Positions 53,986-64,000 of a stretch of DNA of 64,000 nucleotides are shown one piece after another (the first letter of the stretch is position 1; each line of letters begins with the position of its first letter). The DNA lies in contig CAJNDS010002671.1 in assembly GCA_905221605.1 (NCBI GenBank), positions 150,001-214,000 on the forward strand, in the 5' to 3' direction. Both the position numbers and the translations under genes were made by a program. Under the pieces are notes generated by a model. The model saw only the letters and a list, made by a program, of their open reading frames with translations. It searched no databases and had not been told where the DNA came from. Origin of the DNA: Symbiodinium natans (lineage: Eukaryota; Sar; Dinophyceae; Suessiales; Symbiodiniaceae).

Positions 53986-56442
53986 GACGACAATGTTGTT
54001 TGGCCTGTGGGCTATATTATGCAAAGTCTGCAGTGGGCGGTAGTGTGCAAGTACTAACCGGTGTCAACCGCCAGCTTGCTCGTACCTGCGACGCACTGTA
54101 CAGAACACGGATACCAGTGACTCCATTCAACCCGATGTTACATGAAGCCTCGAGTGCACAAGGATCGCAAGTAAAAGAGCATTAGATCCTCGTGATGTTA
54201 TCATGGATGTGCGCACTATTCTAACAAAGTTGCATGATGATCCTATTGGTACCAGATTTTGGGCGGCATGCCTTCAAGATCCTAGGAACAGCCAATTGCG
54301 AGTAAGGTGATACACAGACCTTGGGTATTTCATATTTGCAGGAAGATCACGAGTGGCGCACATGTTGCTGATCTGGCAAGACGGAATGCCGGAGCTGAAA
54401 GGGGCTAACAGTACTCGAAGAACCAAAACCCATAGCTTGCTAGTTTCGCATGTCACAGACAGATAAACAACAAATGAATCTTCCACCCTTTTTCCTTTTG
54501 CATATTTGATGACAAAAGCACGAGAGACATCGAGCAGTAGAAGAAAGCGCACCCTCCCACATCTTCCCGGACGCCAATAAATGAAAGTTCATCTCCTTGG
54601 GGCCATGCCAATGTGTCTGTGAGTGCCTCAGAGTAGTCAGGTCTTTGCCGTGGCTGGCGTTTGCGTGATGGGCCTGGTGGTTCTCGTGGTTCCTTCGAAG
54701 AGACAGGCTCGGCGATTTCAGCGGGTGAGACGGTGGTGCTTGTGGAGCTTGTGCCCGTTCAATGCATGCTGCTGCTCCAGACTGTCTTCGCAGGTTACGA
54801 GCTTCAGACTCCAAGCAGAACCGCAGATCACAGGGCTCGACGAGACATTGTTCGGGACGGTGCATCTGCTGCAAAGAGGGCCGGGGGGAAGGCTTTACAG
54901 GGAAGCGGGCCCACGTCGGCATATTACACATTGTAGAGACAAGTTGACTTCTCGAGGTAGATGCTGGCATCTATACCTACGGCGCACCTGGAACAGCGGA
55001 GCCAGCCTTGCAAGATCTCAGCCGCAAGGACTCCTCTGCTTTAGATGTCGCGTCTTGCATTGGACTTCCAGCATCTTCCAGCGATGCACGCTGACAAAAA
55101 CACTGTGTCATGCAGCTCAGGACGGCTGCTTTGCTGGTCTGCGGACATGGACAGAGGACTGACATGTTGCGATGGCCAAGAATGGGCCAGGAGGAAAGGA
55201 TCGCATGTGAAATGGCGCTAGCCGTTAGCTATAAGGATCAAGCAGGCAGTGTCTCTAAAGAGTGTTTGTTGAAACCCCCGGTCGAGACACTGGGCGCGCC
55301 TGTTGACCTGTAACGGGGTGCCATGGCAGGCAGCATGAGCTTGAGGATATGTTTCCGGCTGCAGGCGCAGTTTGTTTGGCAAGCCAGTGCGTTTCACGTC
55401 GGACAAGCCAGGAATTGACAAACTTTGGGCTGAGTCGGATTGAGTTGATGGCAGGACATTTTGACACCGGCCACGAAGGAGGTGGATGCGGCTGCCATCT
55501 CTGACCAGCTGGACCATCCAAGGGACCCCCAGATCAATGTCATGTAACATGATAAGCTTCGGCTGGCAAGTTGCCGTGAAGTTATTGTTCTGCTAGTCGC
55601 TCTTGTTATTCTGGAAGCCATGCGCTGTACAAGATGCTGGGGTCCGTTGTCGAGTATGGTGAATTTTGCATCTGTGTGTCATCATGTGGACAACGATTGG
55701 GACCAGCGGTGTGACCGATTCGACCCAGGTGGCCACTCTGCGACTTCATGACGAGCATCTGGTCTTCAGAACTGGTGACGATGCATGAAGGATTGGCACT
55801 AGTAGTGCGAAGACTGGACAAAGGGATGTACACCAAGGCGACCCTTTAAGTTTCTATCTTGTCTGGGGAGGGAGCCAAAGCCCCAAAGCCGACAAACTGC
55901 AGCTCACCATGTCACGCGACCCAGGTCGCAAAGCTCTCATTTTGCTCCCTGCCCTGGAGAAGTGAATCAGCCTTTCTCGAAGGGCAATCAGTTTGCAGCC
56001 GCTTGACGGTGGAGAGGGCTCGGCCCGGTACAGAAGTAGTTGTCTGGCAGCCCATATGCTGTGCAAAAGTCACCCAAATCCTTCGCATTCATCTCAGCAA
56101 TTTCCTAATAACTTCGTATGATGCCAAGAACAAGAGAAGTGCAAAGTAAGTCTTGTTCAGGGTGCTGCGGTGTTTTGAGGTTGCGTTTCCACGATGAAGT
56201 TCGTTACTATTTGCAGCAATCGTCTGAAAATGCGCAGTCCTCCCTCTCTATCTCTCTCTATCTCTTGTATTTTTGGCCCTACTAGCCGATTGCCTGCCTC
56301 GTTCATCTAACCGTTTTCTCACCCCCTGGAGGGCATCTTTCTGCAGTCAACTCTCCAAGAGATTTTTTAAGTCAAGGGAAGGGGTATGAAGGGAAGCTTT
56401 GTGGGTGCTCTTCTATTGCATTTTTTTGGTCTCCTGGACCAG
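53986..56442. other. Stretch with weak exon candidates
   Basis: A frame near 54795-54905 (VTSFRLQAEPQITGLDETLF) and one near 56018-56070 (RPGTEVVVWQPICCAK) look exon-like but match nothing I know. (CTAT)n occurs near 56240-56265. Otherwise no features. Confidence 0.3.
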
Positions 56443-56877
56443 GACTGGCGCCTGCACTGGGAGCCGAAGTACAAGCCACGCTTGGAACATGTCTCCCTGC
56501 TGGACAAAGATGTTTCTGATCAGGACCCTCTGTGACATCACGCCCCCTGCTGTCACGTTAGATACGTTACTTATGTTGCAATTTGCGATTCCCAGCCGCC
56601 AGCCTCCTTTTTTGAACATACTTCGGAGGAGCCGTTCCGGACAGCTTACTTGTACAATCGAATTGCAACTTCGGCTGAAAGCTGTAGGGCATGTGCTGGA
56701 GCGCGGGCCGTCTTTCGAACAATTGCTAGTTCTGCACATGTACTGAAGAGCAGGGCCCTGTGCATACTTCATTCCCAGGCCTACAAGCAGTACGACAGCA
56801 CGGAACATGCCAAGAAGCACATCAAAGAGAGGCCGAGAGAAGCCCTGCATGCTGATGCTGCCCCATGGTCTGAGTAG
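56443..56877 (+). CDS. C-terminal exons of an unidentified protein
   Basis: After a CTGGACCAG acceptor the frame reads DWRLHWEPKYKPRLEHVSLL, then DKDVSDQDP. A second exon near 56607-56685 reads FFEHTSEEPFRTAYLYNRIA. The last, near 56780 after TTCCCAG, reads AYKQYDSTEHAKKHIKERPR, then EALHADAAPWSE and a TAG at 56875-56877. The compact, non-repetitive composition and acceptor sites argue for real coding sequence. The family is not recognised. It could be the 3' end of the gene suggested at 50.5-53.9 kb. Confidence 0.45.
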
Positions 56878-57918
56878 GATGAACCGGACGTGCGCCCAAG
56901 GCTGCACGCCATAGGGATTTGCAGTGCTGATGCCGTGCGGCACTGTAGGGCCCACATGTGCTAATCTCTTGGCTCCGGTCATCTCCCGTCCAAGTCGTCC
57001 AGCCATAGGAGCATCTGTGCGCTAGAGGTCGGTGTTCCCAGCCTTGGTGTTCTCCAAAAAGTGTGCTCTGCCTGGCGCTCGTGCCTTCAGAGTTCCGGCC
57101 TGACCACAACAAAACGATGCCTGTATATGCCCGGAACAATCCTGATATTCCTGCCTCACTCTCGCGCTCTTCAACTGGTGCCGTCCACAAGGGACGGAAG
57201 GATTGTGCTTGAATAACTGCTTGAATTAACAGTTTTGGTGGTTCCGTACACCCTCGTAGTAACTACTTGTGGGGGTACTTTGCCATGCTGGTAACGTGCG
57301 AGTCACGTGGTTACAAAGCCTGCCTGCCACAGCAAGCGGCTGTGTAGGTTGGGAAGCCACTGGAACATCGTTTCAAGAGTGACTCTCGTGGCTGGGGCTG
57401 CCTCATTGTACGATGAGGCGGGGACCCACCAGTTTTTTGCTCAGGGTGTGTTCAGGTGGTTTGCGATGTTGCGGCAGATCACGTGCAGAACAGACACGCT
57501 TATGTTGCCATCGTCTCTGTTCAGTCCAGTCTGTGTGCATGAGGTCTGAGTCTGAGAGAGTGTCAGGCCATCTACTCGTAGTTGAAATTTCAGAAAGTAT
57601 TCCTATGTCCCACCTGCTGCGCTCCCTCCATTGTTCCTTCGTTCGGCAGTTGAAGCTGAATTCTCGGGCTCTTCGGGTGGGAACAGCGCAGCTTCTGTGA
57701 CGACTCAACGTTCCGCAATGTCAGTGGTACTTATAAGCTTGGACTGGGTCCTGCCCGTGACACGAAGCTTTGGAGTTTTGAAAAAAGCAAGCGCAGCGGG
57801 AAATGTGGAGGTCGAAGCTCAGCATGTTCGTAGCGCATTCCCCAAAAACCCATGTTTTCTTGTTTAACAAATTCGCGCGATGTAGCGATGTAGGACTGCA
57901 AGCACCGGGCTTCTTCAG
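56878..57918. other. Spacer before lipase exons
   Basis: No recognised exon. It probably includes the unplaced 5' part of the lipase gene. Confidence 0.4.
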
Positions 57919-59430
57919 GACCCGATCATGCTTGTGCAGAGTTCAGAGACCTACGACTGTGTGCTAGCCTTTGCTGGCCTCAACAACTATGGTCTCTCGG
58001 CGTACATGCAGGATGGATGTCTTTCAAGGGGCCACAATGGAATTCAAAGAGCGTGCACCAAGGAAATGAGCTCGCCACTGCCACGGATGTCCGAATGGCA
58101 CCCTTCTGTGGCTTCAATGCCGTCCACGCGGGATACCGCGACGAGTTGCGCAGGCCCGCGTGCACTAGTCAGTAAGCGGTAAGCCCCCCTTGTGTCAGTG
58201 CTTCTCAGCTACGAGTTGCGCGACGCAAAAGGCTCCCGAACAGGTTGAGACTTTGATGTTGGGTCCCTGTCAAAACAAAGCCATGCAAGGCTTGCGTGCC
58301 CAATTGCACTTTCCCATGGTGCTCTCTGCTTTGGCTTTGGGCAATACGATCTCTCTTTTGTAAAGGATGGAGACGTAGCCTTGAAACTAACGGGATGTCT
58401 GCTGCTTTCCTTGTTGGTTTACCAGCTTGCCAGCTTCCGAATAGAAGAAAAGAGAACCGTTCAAGCCACACCTACCCCTCCACCCCCGCCAAGAGGTCAG
58501 GCCCTGTAAGTCCAAGGCCCACCGTGCCTGGAAAATTTCAAGAGCCTGACCTTTAGACAAACAGGCCCTGAAAATTCAAGTGGCTGGCCTTTAAGGCAAG
58601 AGGCCACCAAGAGCTTGGGGCCTTTGAAGTTAGAGCATCGCTGCTCGCGAGTTTGTAAACAGTTTTTGAAAGCAGGATGATCAAAGAGCTTTGGCCTCTC
58701 GTCCGGCCGAAGATTGCCAAGTGCAGGCCAGGTTCAGGGGCTACATCAGCACGGGTTCTGTGTTTCCGATGGCTTGTGCTTTTGGGACGCATCTGGAGGT
58801 GTCAGGGTGTGAGTCAAAAGCATCTGAATATGGTTTGTGCTAGTCTTGTGTGGCCCTTGACATTCCTCCCAACCAGCCCGCTGCTTACCCACGTCTTGCT
58901 TGTCAAACCGATATCCGAAGTCCTGCCCTGTCAGTCGCGTGGCTTGCACCGGACATTCAATGGGCGGCTCTTTGTGCGATCTCTTTGCGGCATGTGCAAA
59001 TAGCGGACGCCGGGGACCCAAACAGCGGTCACTGCATGGTGCAAGCTTTATCAAGAGATGCAAAATGTCATCTGGGAAGTCTGGAAACCAGAGCGGGCAT
59101 AGCGCTCTTCGCACTCTTTAAAGTCTTTGCGCCCTTTGCACTGAGGCCACCAGGATCCCGACTTCCTCGCACAGTCTTGGAAGAAGGCAGCTCAAGAGCT
59201 TGAGTGATGTGATGCCGCACAGATGCAGCAGACCCTGCGACGGCGTGCCCCCACCACCACCGCCTGCTGGGAATTTGCTGGAATCTGCCAAAATCTGCCA
59301 AAATCTGCTAGAACTCAAGATGTGGCAACATCATGGCGACATCTCATGTCATCAGGAGATCCCCGACGCGCTGCCCGAAATATCCGATTGCGGGACCATG
59401 GTCTACCAGGAGATCGGTGAGCATCACATA
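57919..59430 (+). CDS. Class 3 (fungal-type) lipase-like protein
   Basis: Exon 57919 to about 58000 (acceptor TTCTTCAG) reads SSETYDCVLAFAGLNNYG, the strand and oxyanion-loop region (F-x-G-x-N). Exon 58022-58152 reads WMSFKGPQWNSKSVHQGNEL and GFNAVHAGYRDELRR, with the VHxGY motif of Lipase_3 proteins. Exon 58935 to about 59020 (acceptor CTGTCAG) reads ACTGHSMGGSLCDLFAACAN, the nucleophile elbow G-H-S-M-G with the catalytic Ser. A further exon-like frame near 59320-59420 (EIPDALPEISDCGTMVYQEI) may be the C-terminal part. Family members hydrolyse acylglycerols or related esters. The catalytic Asp and His were not placed with certainty. N-terminus and gene end are unknown. The second exon ends before GC (58153). 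Confidence 0.75.
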
Positions 59431-60754
59431 GGCTTATGCCCAGTCGAGAAGGAATGTCAAGTGGACCTCAAATTGTTCGGCTTGATCTTGAAATCTTCTC
59501 CATAAACGTCAAAGTTCGGCTGAAAACGGTTTGCAGGATGGCGCAGAACGTCGCTGCAAGTGTCCTCCATGTCCCAAGTGAGCTCCTGCCGGGGGCACAT
59601 TGCGCTAGTACTCGTATAGATTTAGCAAACGCTTTGAGTACTTTTGGGAAACATCGAGAATGCCCAATACGCCCTCATGTGGAAGACGGGCTACACTCAG
59701 GGTGGACAAGTGACCTAATCAGCAGCACATGTCCCAAACATCGCAATTGGTTTTTGCAAGGGATGCAAGAGAGGGTGGAGGTAGAAAGCCACCGTGCTTT
59801 TAATCTCTTGCACGCAAAGCCAGTGCCTACGATTGCACCTCGGCCGCCAGCTGAGACTCCTGAGCGAGTCCTTCAGTGGGCAAAGGAAGGATTTTGTGTG
59901 TGAAGCGAGTAAACATGCTTTGCCTGTGCTTTGCCATGGCTGGGCTTGCCTCGATATAGAGGCTCGAGGAGAACTCGGCCCTTGAGTTCTGGGAACTGGC
60001 TGCCACCTGACGTTCGGATGTTTTTGTTTGTGTAAAAATATACGGCAAAGCAGCAGCTAGAAGACAGCAGCATGATCAGAATGAGAGGGGCTCTCATAGC
60101 CACAGCCAATTCCCAGCGCAAACATGTCAAGGTGAAAGGTCACTCTTCAGTCTAAGACTGTTTGCCCTTGTGAAGATCTTGAGGGGCGACGGAGCGACGT
60201 GCCACGAAGGGCTGCCTGAGCACGAAAACAGCGAAACCTACCCCTTAGATCGTCCACGGCCTTCAGCTATACGGCTGTACCTACCGAGCCCGAGGAATGC
60301 CTTCTACATCGGATAAAGTCGCACTATCCCCCAGCCGACAAAGTTGCAGCGTAGGGCTAGACACACACGCAGAGCCTACTTCTAAATCTCGTCAGAGTTC
60401 AATATGTCTGGGAGGAGCAGATGTGAATTCTGTTTGAAGGTTACGTAATAAATACGCGAGGCAGGTGAGGCCCAGGCTCTACATATTGGTCTGGACGGCA
60501 AATTTGAGCAATGTTGAGCAGCACGGGCACGAGCTTCTCCGGTAGCGGCTAGGGATGGCTGTGGAACTCGGGAAACTCAGGTCGGTGCGGCCGCTGCGCT
60601 CGCCGCAGGCATAGTCAGCAGGATGCGTAGTGCACATGCGAACAGCTTGTGACAGCTTTGGCCTTTAGCTTTGCTACCAAGAGCTGTTTTGATTTGTTGA
60701 TGCACAGTTCGACTTTGTGGAGTGCCATTGTTCCTGGAGGTCTCAGCCTTCGGC
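59431..60754. other. Spacer, no recognisable gene
   Basis: Short open frames only; possible 3' part of the lipase gene and 5' flank of the cold-shock gene. Confidence 0.4.
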
Positions 60755-61190
60755 CGCGCGAAGAGCGTCTGGTTGGGAGGATCAAGAGGCGCACATTTTC
60801 CACACCACTTAAGGTCAGACTTTTCCTTTAGTTCTTGCTGACTTTGCTTTGATTCCCAAAAGCCTCCCAATGGCAAGGTTCATGGATGTGCCGGGTGGCT
60901 TCGGCTATGGGTTCATCGATTGTGAGGAGACGAAGCTTCGTTTCACTCGGGCACTTCGGTCGCATGCAGCCTCGGACTATGCCTTGGCAGCGTTGTATTG
61001 CGTCAGACGTTCAGAAGCTACTGACTGTTGGTTTTAGAAGGTGTGCGAGGTCTCTTGTAAAATCTGCTTTCGATGACACCAGTACGGTGGATAACTTCGC
61101 CCTGCTTCACCAGGGTGCACAAGCCAAGGATGTCTATATCCACCGCAACCAGATGGAGGGCTTACAGATCGGCGAGGGCCTTGGACCTTC
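60755..61190 (+). CDS. Cold-shock domain protein
   Basis: Three small exons assemble into most of a cold-shock (RNA/ssDNA-binding OB-fold) domain: about 60757-60784 (EERLVGRIK), 60885 to about 60945 (FMDVPGGFGYGFIDCEETKL) and about 61119-61181 (KDVYIHRNQMEGLQIGE). This gives G-x-I-K-x-F, GFGYGFIDC (RNP1-like) and DVYIHRNQ (RNP2-like) in the normal order. The final strands (VxFxVxxNxxGxPQA) were not located, and 61235-61281 offers only a weak match. Such proteins act as RNA chaperones or translational regulators. An exon-like frame at 61490-61560 (QAQWLEAEHGIERWRIRQAD) may be downstream sequence of the same gene. Borders approximate. Confidence 0.72.
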
Positions 61191-64000
61191 GACTGCCTCG
61201 GGGCTTTGGGTCGACTTTGGCAGATTTCCTCACCTAAGCATCCAGTCGCTCCAGTTGAAATCCAGACCGCAGGCGCTCTGAAAGGAAACCACCATCTTCG
61301 CTGGACTGTCCTGGTGCCAAGATGGCACGGACCCCGCCTGAATCAATCACGGCACCGGCAACCACCGAACGATGATCTCGAGGTGTGGCGATTTACGCAT
61401 GTGTAGCGTGTAATCACGACGAGCGCAGACCACCACACAAAAAGCTGAACGCTTCGTAAGTTGACATGAATGAGTTTCGTATTGTTTCAGGCGCAGTGGT
61501 TAGAGGCCGAACACGGAATCGAAAGATGGCGCATAAGGCAGGCAGATGCTGCGCAGCTAGGCTGCGAAATGCCGGCGACATCGAGCCGTCGGCGGCGTCG
61601 CTAAGAAGATCGCGGACGTTGACGAAAGAAACTGTGAATGGAAATCGCTCGTTGTGAATGATTCGAATGACTCAATACGAGCCAATATCACATTTGGCAG
61701 GGCCTTGTGTTTCGCCGCCTTAATGCAAGTTGCGTTGCTCCTGTCGCTTTCCATGCCACGGTTGCTGTCGTGCCATGTCCATCAGGACCTGTAGAAATGC
61801 GTGTAGAGATCGTATGTAGAGCAAGGTGTTTTAGAAAGTTGGTCGCTGGAGTCTAAGATATCTGAGGTGACGAGGTGACATTCACCCTCATGCTCAACAG
61901 CAAGGGCGAGCCGCAGGCTTGGGCTTTGGGTGTGCTCCTGCTGACAAGCAGACTCTCCAGTATAGCTTTGGGTGTACTTGTGAGGCACGTAACGTGATGA
62001 AGCTGGAGGACGCACTCCTCCTTCGCTCAGGGCAGCAGGCGGCCGCGCAGGCAGGTCAGTCGAAACAGAACAGAACATATCTGTAAACGCTGCTCGTCGA
62101 TGGCCTCGGCCCGGCCAGTTAAGCCCATCGAAGGTTTACGGGCCGCAAATGGGTCCCTAGCCGCCCTAGCCTTGGTGTGGCCACACAACCCAACTCCAGA
62201 TTGTTGGCTACTCCAACTCAAACGGCAGTGCGGGAAGGCGGTGCCGCGGCACTGGGCGAGGAAGTCGGAGGTGGGGAATCAGGGGCTCTACGGGAACTTG
62301 ATGCCTGCGGCCCGGGGCCAAGGCAAACATGGAAAAAGTGGTTCGTGATAATCATCTTATGGGACACACAGTTTTCTCACAGCTCAGCTGAAAGCGTAAG
62401 TCGTTGCAGAGGTTCTTGACACGTCAATCTTGCAGGACTTCAACCTCATGGATGAAAAGCAGGCTGCGCCGCGCCCCTCCCACGCCCATTTCCATGCTGA
62501 TTGCGAGTGCTTCGTTGAGCCAGGCAGCCAGACATTAAGCAGGACCCATGCGTAGGTGATCTAATTATTCCAAAAATATTATCGGCAAAGCTTCAGCTGC
62601 AGCCCTTGGGCATTTCGCAGGGCCTCATATTCGATCATATTCGGACTTGCATTGCTTTGTCCTCCTTTGCCCGCCGTCTAAAGCTCGGCATGCTCTGCAG
62701 AGATGGGTTCCAGTCACACATGTGAGTAGCAGCAACCTTGTTGGAACAATAGTGGGAGTCAGCCCGGGTCATTCGTAGCAAGCCTGTCGCTTCAACACAG
62801 CAGCTGTCACTAGTCCTGAATGCCGTTCGTGCGATGCCGATGCCAAAGAACCCTGCTGGCCAAAAGCGAGTTGCCTTGACTGACACCCACGTACCACTGC
62901 TGTGCGACATCACAAAGTACCTTGTGCTGGGTTGGCAGTCCGGCAGGTTTTCTGTATGTCACCGCCTGCACGATACAGATATCTGCATCTTTCGGCGGAA
63001 CGAGCTTAGGTAGCAGTTCTGAAATTTAATGGGGCACGTCCTTGTTTAACTTAACTGTGATGCTGTAGACTTTAGGCTTTGAAGACTCTTGTTGCCAGCA
63101 GAACCCCGCGGGCCCAGACTGGGAGAGACGGTTGTAAATGTTGACAGAACAGGTCGGGCGAGCTTGTCGAACTGGGCGTTGATGTCGCACCCCGCTGCGT
63201 GCATTCGCAGGGTGTGCAGGTTGACCTGTGCAAAGGCACGGGCGATGGCTGACGGCTGCGAGGCTGCGAGTTCCCCTAGTACTTGTGCGCCAAACCCTGC
63301 GCAGGCGAGCCCCTCCGTCGCCCGGACTCGGAACGACCTGGCGTGAAGAAGCAAGATACCCCGCGCCTGGACGGAACTCGTGTATAGGTCCATTTAGGCT
63401 GGTCTTTCTGCTTAGCAGTCCCTACCAGACGGGGTGTGCACGGCCAGGGCCAAAGCCCCCTTGGCTTCAGCTGCAGTTTGCCGCCTTGCGCTGGGGCTGC
63501 TGGGCATCGCCCCCCATGAGCTGCCGGGAATGCACTGAATCTTGAGACAGGTCCGCACCTGTCAACACTTATCCGACGAGCATTGATGCCATTGAGGAAG
63601 CCGAACACTTGGGGGGAGGTGTGGCTCAGCTTCCAGGCCCGGTTGAAGCGTCTGGTTGTAGGGCTCGGATCTGCCAGGCCACGTGGGTGCAGAATTCTGA
63701 CTTGCTTGGGGCGGTTGGCCTGCGGTTTCGATGTCAAGATCTGCTGAGCGGCGCAGCTTCGATAGGTCAGAGAGGGTCGGACCGGTCTCTGCCAGAGTCT
63801 CTGCCTTTTCCGTGTTTCAACAGGACACAACGTGTCAGAAGCTCGGGCTCAGCTCCGGCTCTTCGGATTTGAAAAATAAGAAGAACAATCTCTTGGCTTA
63901 GACTTAGATCGCTGGACGCCGGTAAGGGAGGCATGGGAGGGGTCTCCCTGCTAAGCTGCTAAGGTCTCTGTGGCAAAGTCGACGTCAGCAGCAAGGCCGA
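61191..64000. other. Right end of window, no recognised gene
   Basis: One exon-like frame follows an ATCTTGCAG acceptor near 62437 (DFNLMDEKQAAPRPSHAHFH). A minus-strand frame at 63046-63393 (GFGAQVLGELAASQPSAIAR) has ordered helical composition but no family match. No RNA genes or repeats of note. Confidence 0.35.

Noticed and set aside
63046-63393. Minus-strand frame with alanine-rich helices
   Set aside because: Composition is protein-like, but no family match or splice context; kept only as a note in the end-region entry.

Overview
The window looks like nuclear DNA of a dinoflagellate (or a very close alveolate relative). The reasons are all in the sequence. Genes are broken into many small exons, and several intron borders are non-canonical: GC-AG and GA-AG introns with the same few bases repeated at donor and acceptor. 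Every gene I can recognise lies on the + strand. There are TTTAGGG-type telomere-like repeats, long trinucleotide arrays, many poly(G)/poly(C) tracts and a retroelement-like zinc-finger relic. No bacterial-type operons, CRISPR arrays or rRNA genes were seen. The proteins are eukaryotic: TFIIH helicase XPD, a DEAD-box RNA helicase, a class 3 lipase, PAS and cold-shock domain proteins.

Layout. 61-22647 is one XPD/ERCC2-type helicase gene, cut by the window's left edge. Its 5' exons (Walker A to the first half of the DEAH box) lie at 61-2224 and its 3' exons (second half of DEAH to the C-terminus) at 15235-22647. The roughly 13-kb intron between them holds at least three apparently unrelated same-strand coding units: an MFS-type transporter (to 4795), a protein with ubiquitin-like, dynein-stalk-like and HEAT-like regions plus further HEAT exons (7741-12717), and a FIST-domain protein (13.6-15.08 kb). 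It also holds about 2.4 kb of trinucleotide arrays and minisatellites. 22.9-25.0 kb is a very AT-rich repeat island. 25.8-27.1 kb holds a retroelement-like zinc-finger ORF relic.

30.0-32.2 kb carries a GNAT acetyltransferase of the AANAT-like group with a 268-bp MITE (TA target duplication, 27-bp inverted ends) just upstream of its first recognised exon. 34.1-35.4 kb is a five-exon PhzF-family gene. 36.1-37.3 kb holds exons of a PAS-domain protein. 39.9-47.3 kb is a coiled-coil protein spread over many mini-exons. 47.8-50.2 kb is a DDX5/DBP2-like DEAD-box helicase with an unusual tail of tryptophan repeats. 50.2-56.9 kb has plausible but unidentified exons. 57.9-59.4 kb is a class 3 lipase, and 60.7-61.2 kb a cold-shock domain gene. 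The last 2.8 kb has nothing I can identify.

Functionally the genes do not form a pathway. They look like a unidirectional cluster of unrelated housekeeping and signalling genes, as expected where mRNAs are made by trans-splicing. Exon borders below were placed by hand from reading-frame continuity and remembered family alignments, so treat most as good to a few bases and some as approximate. No database search was run.
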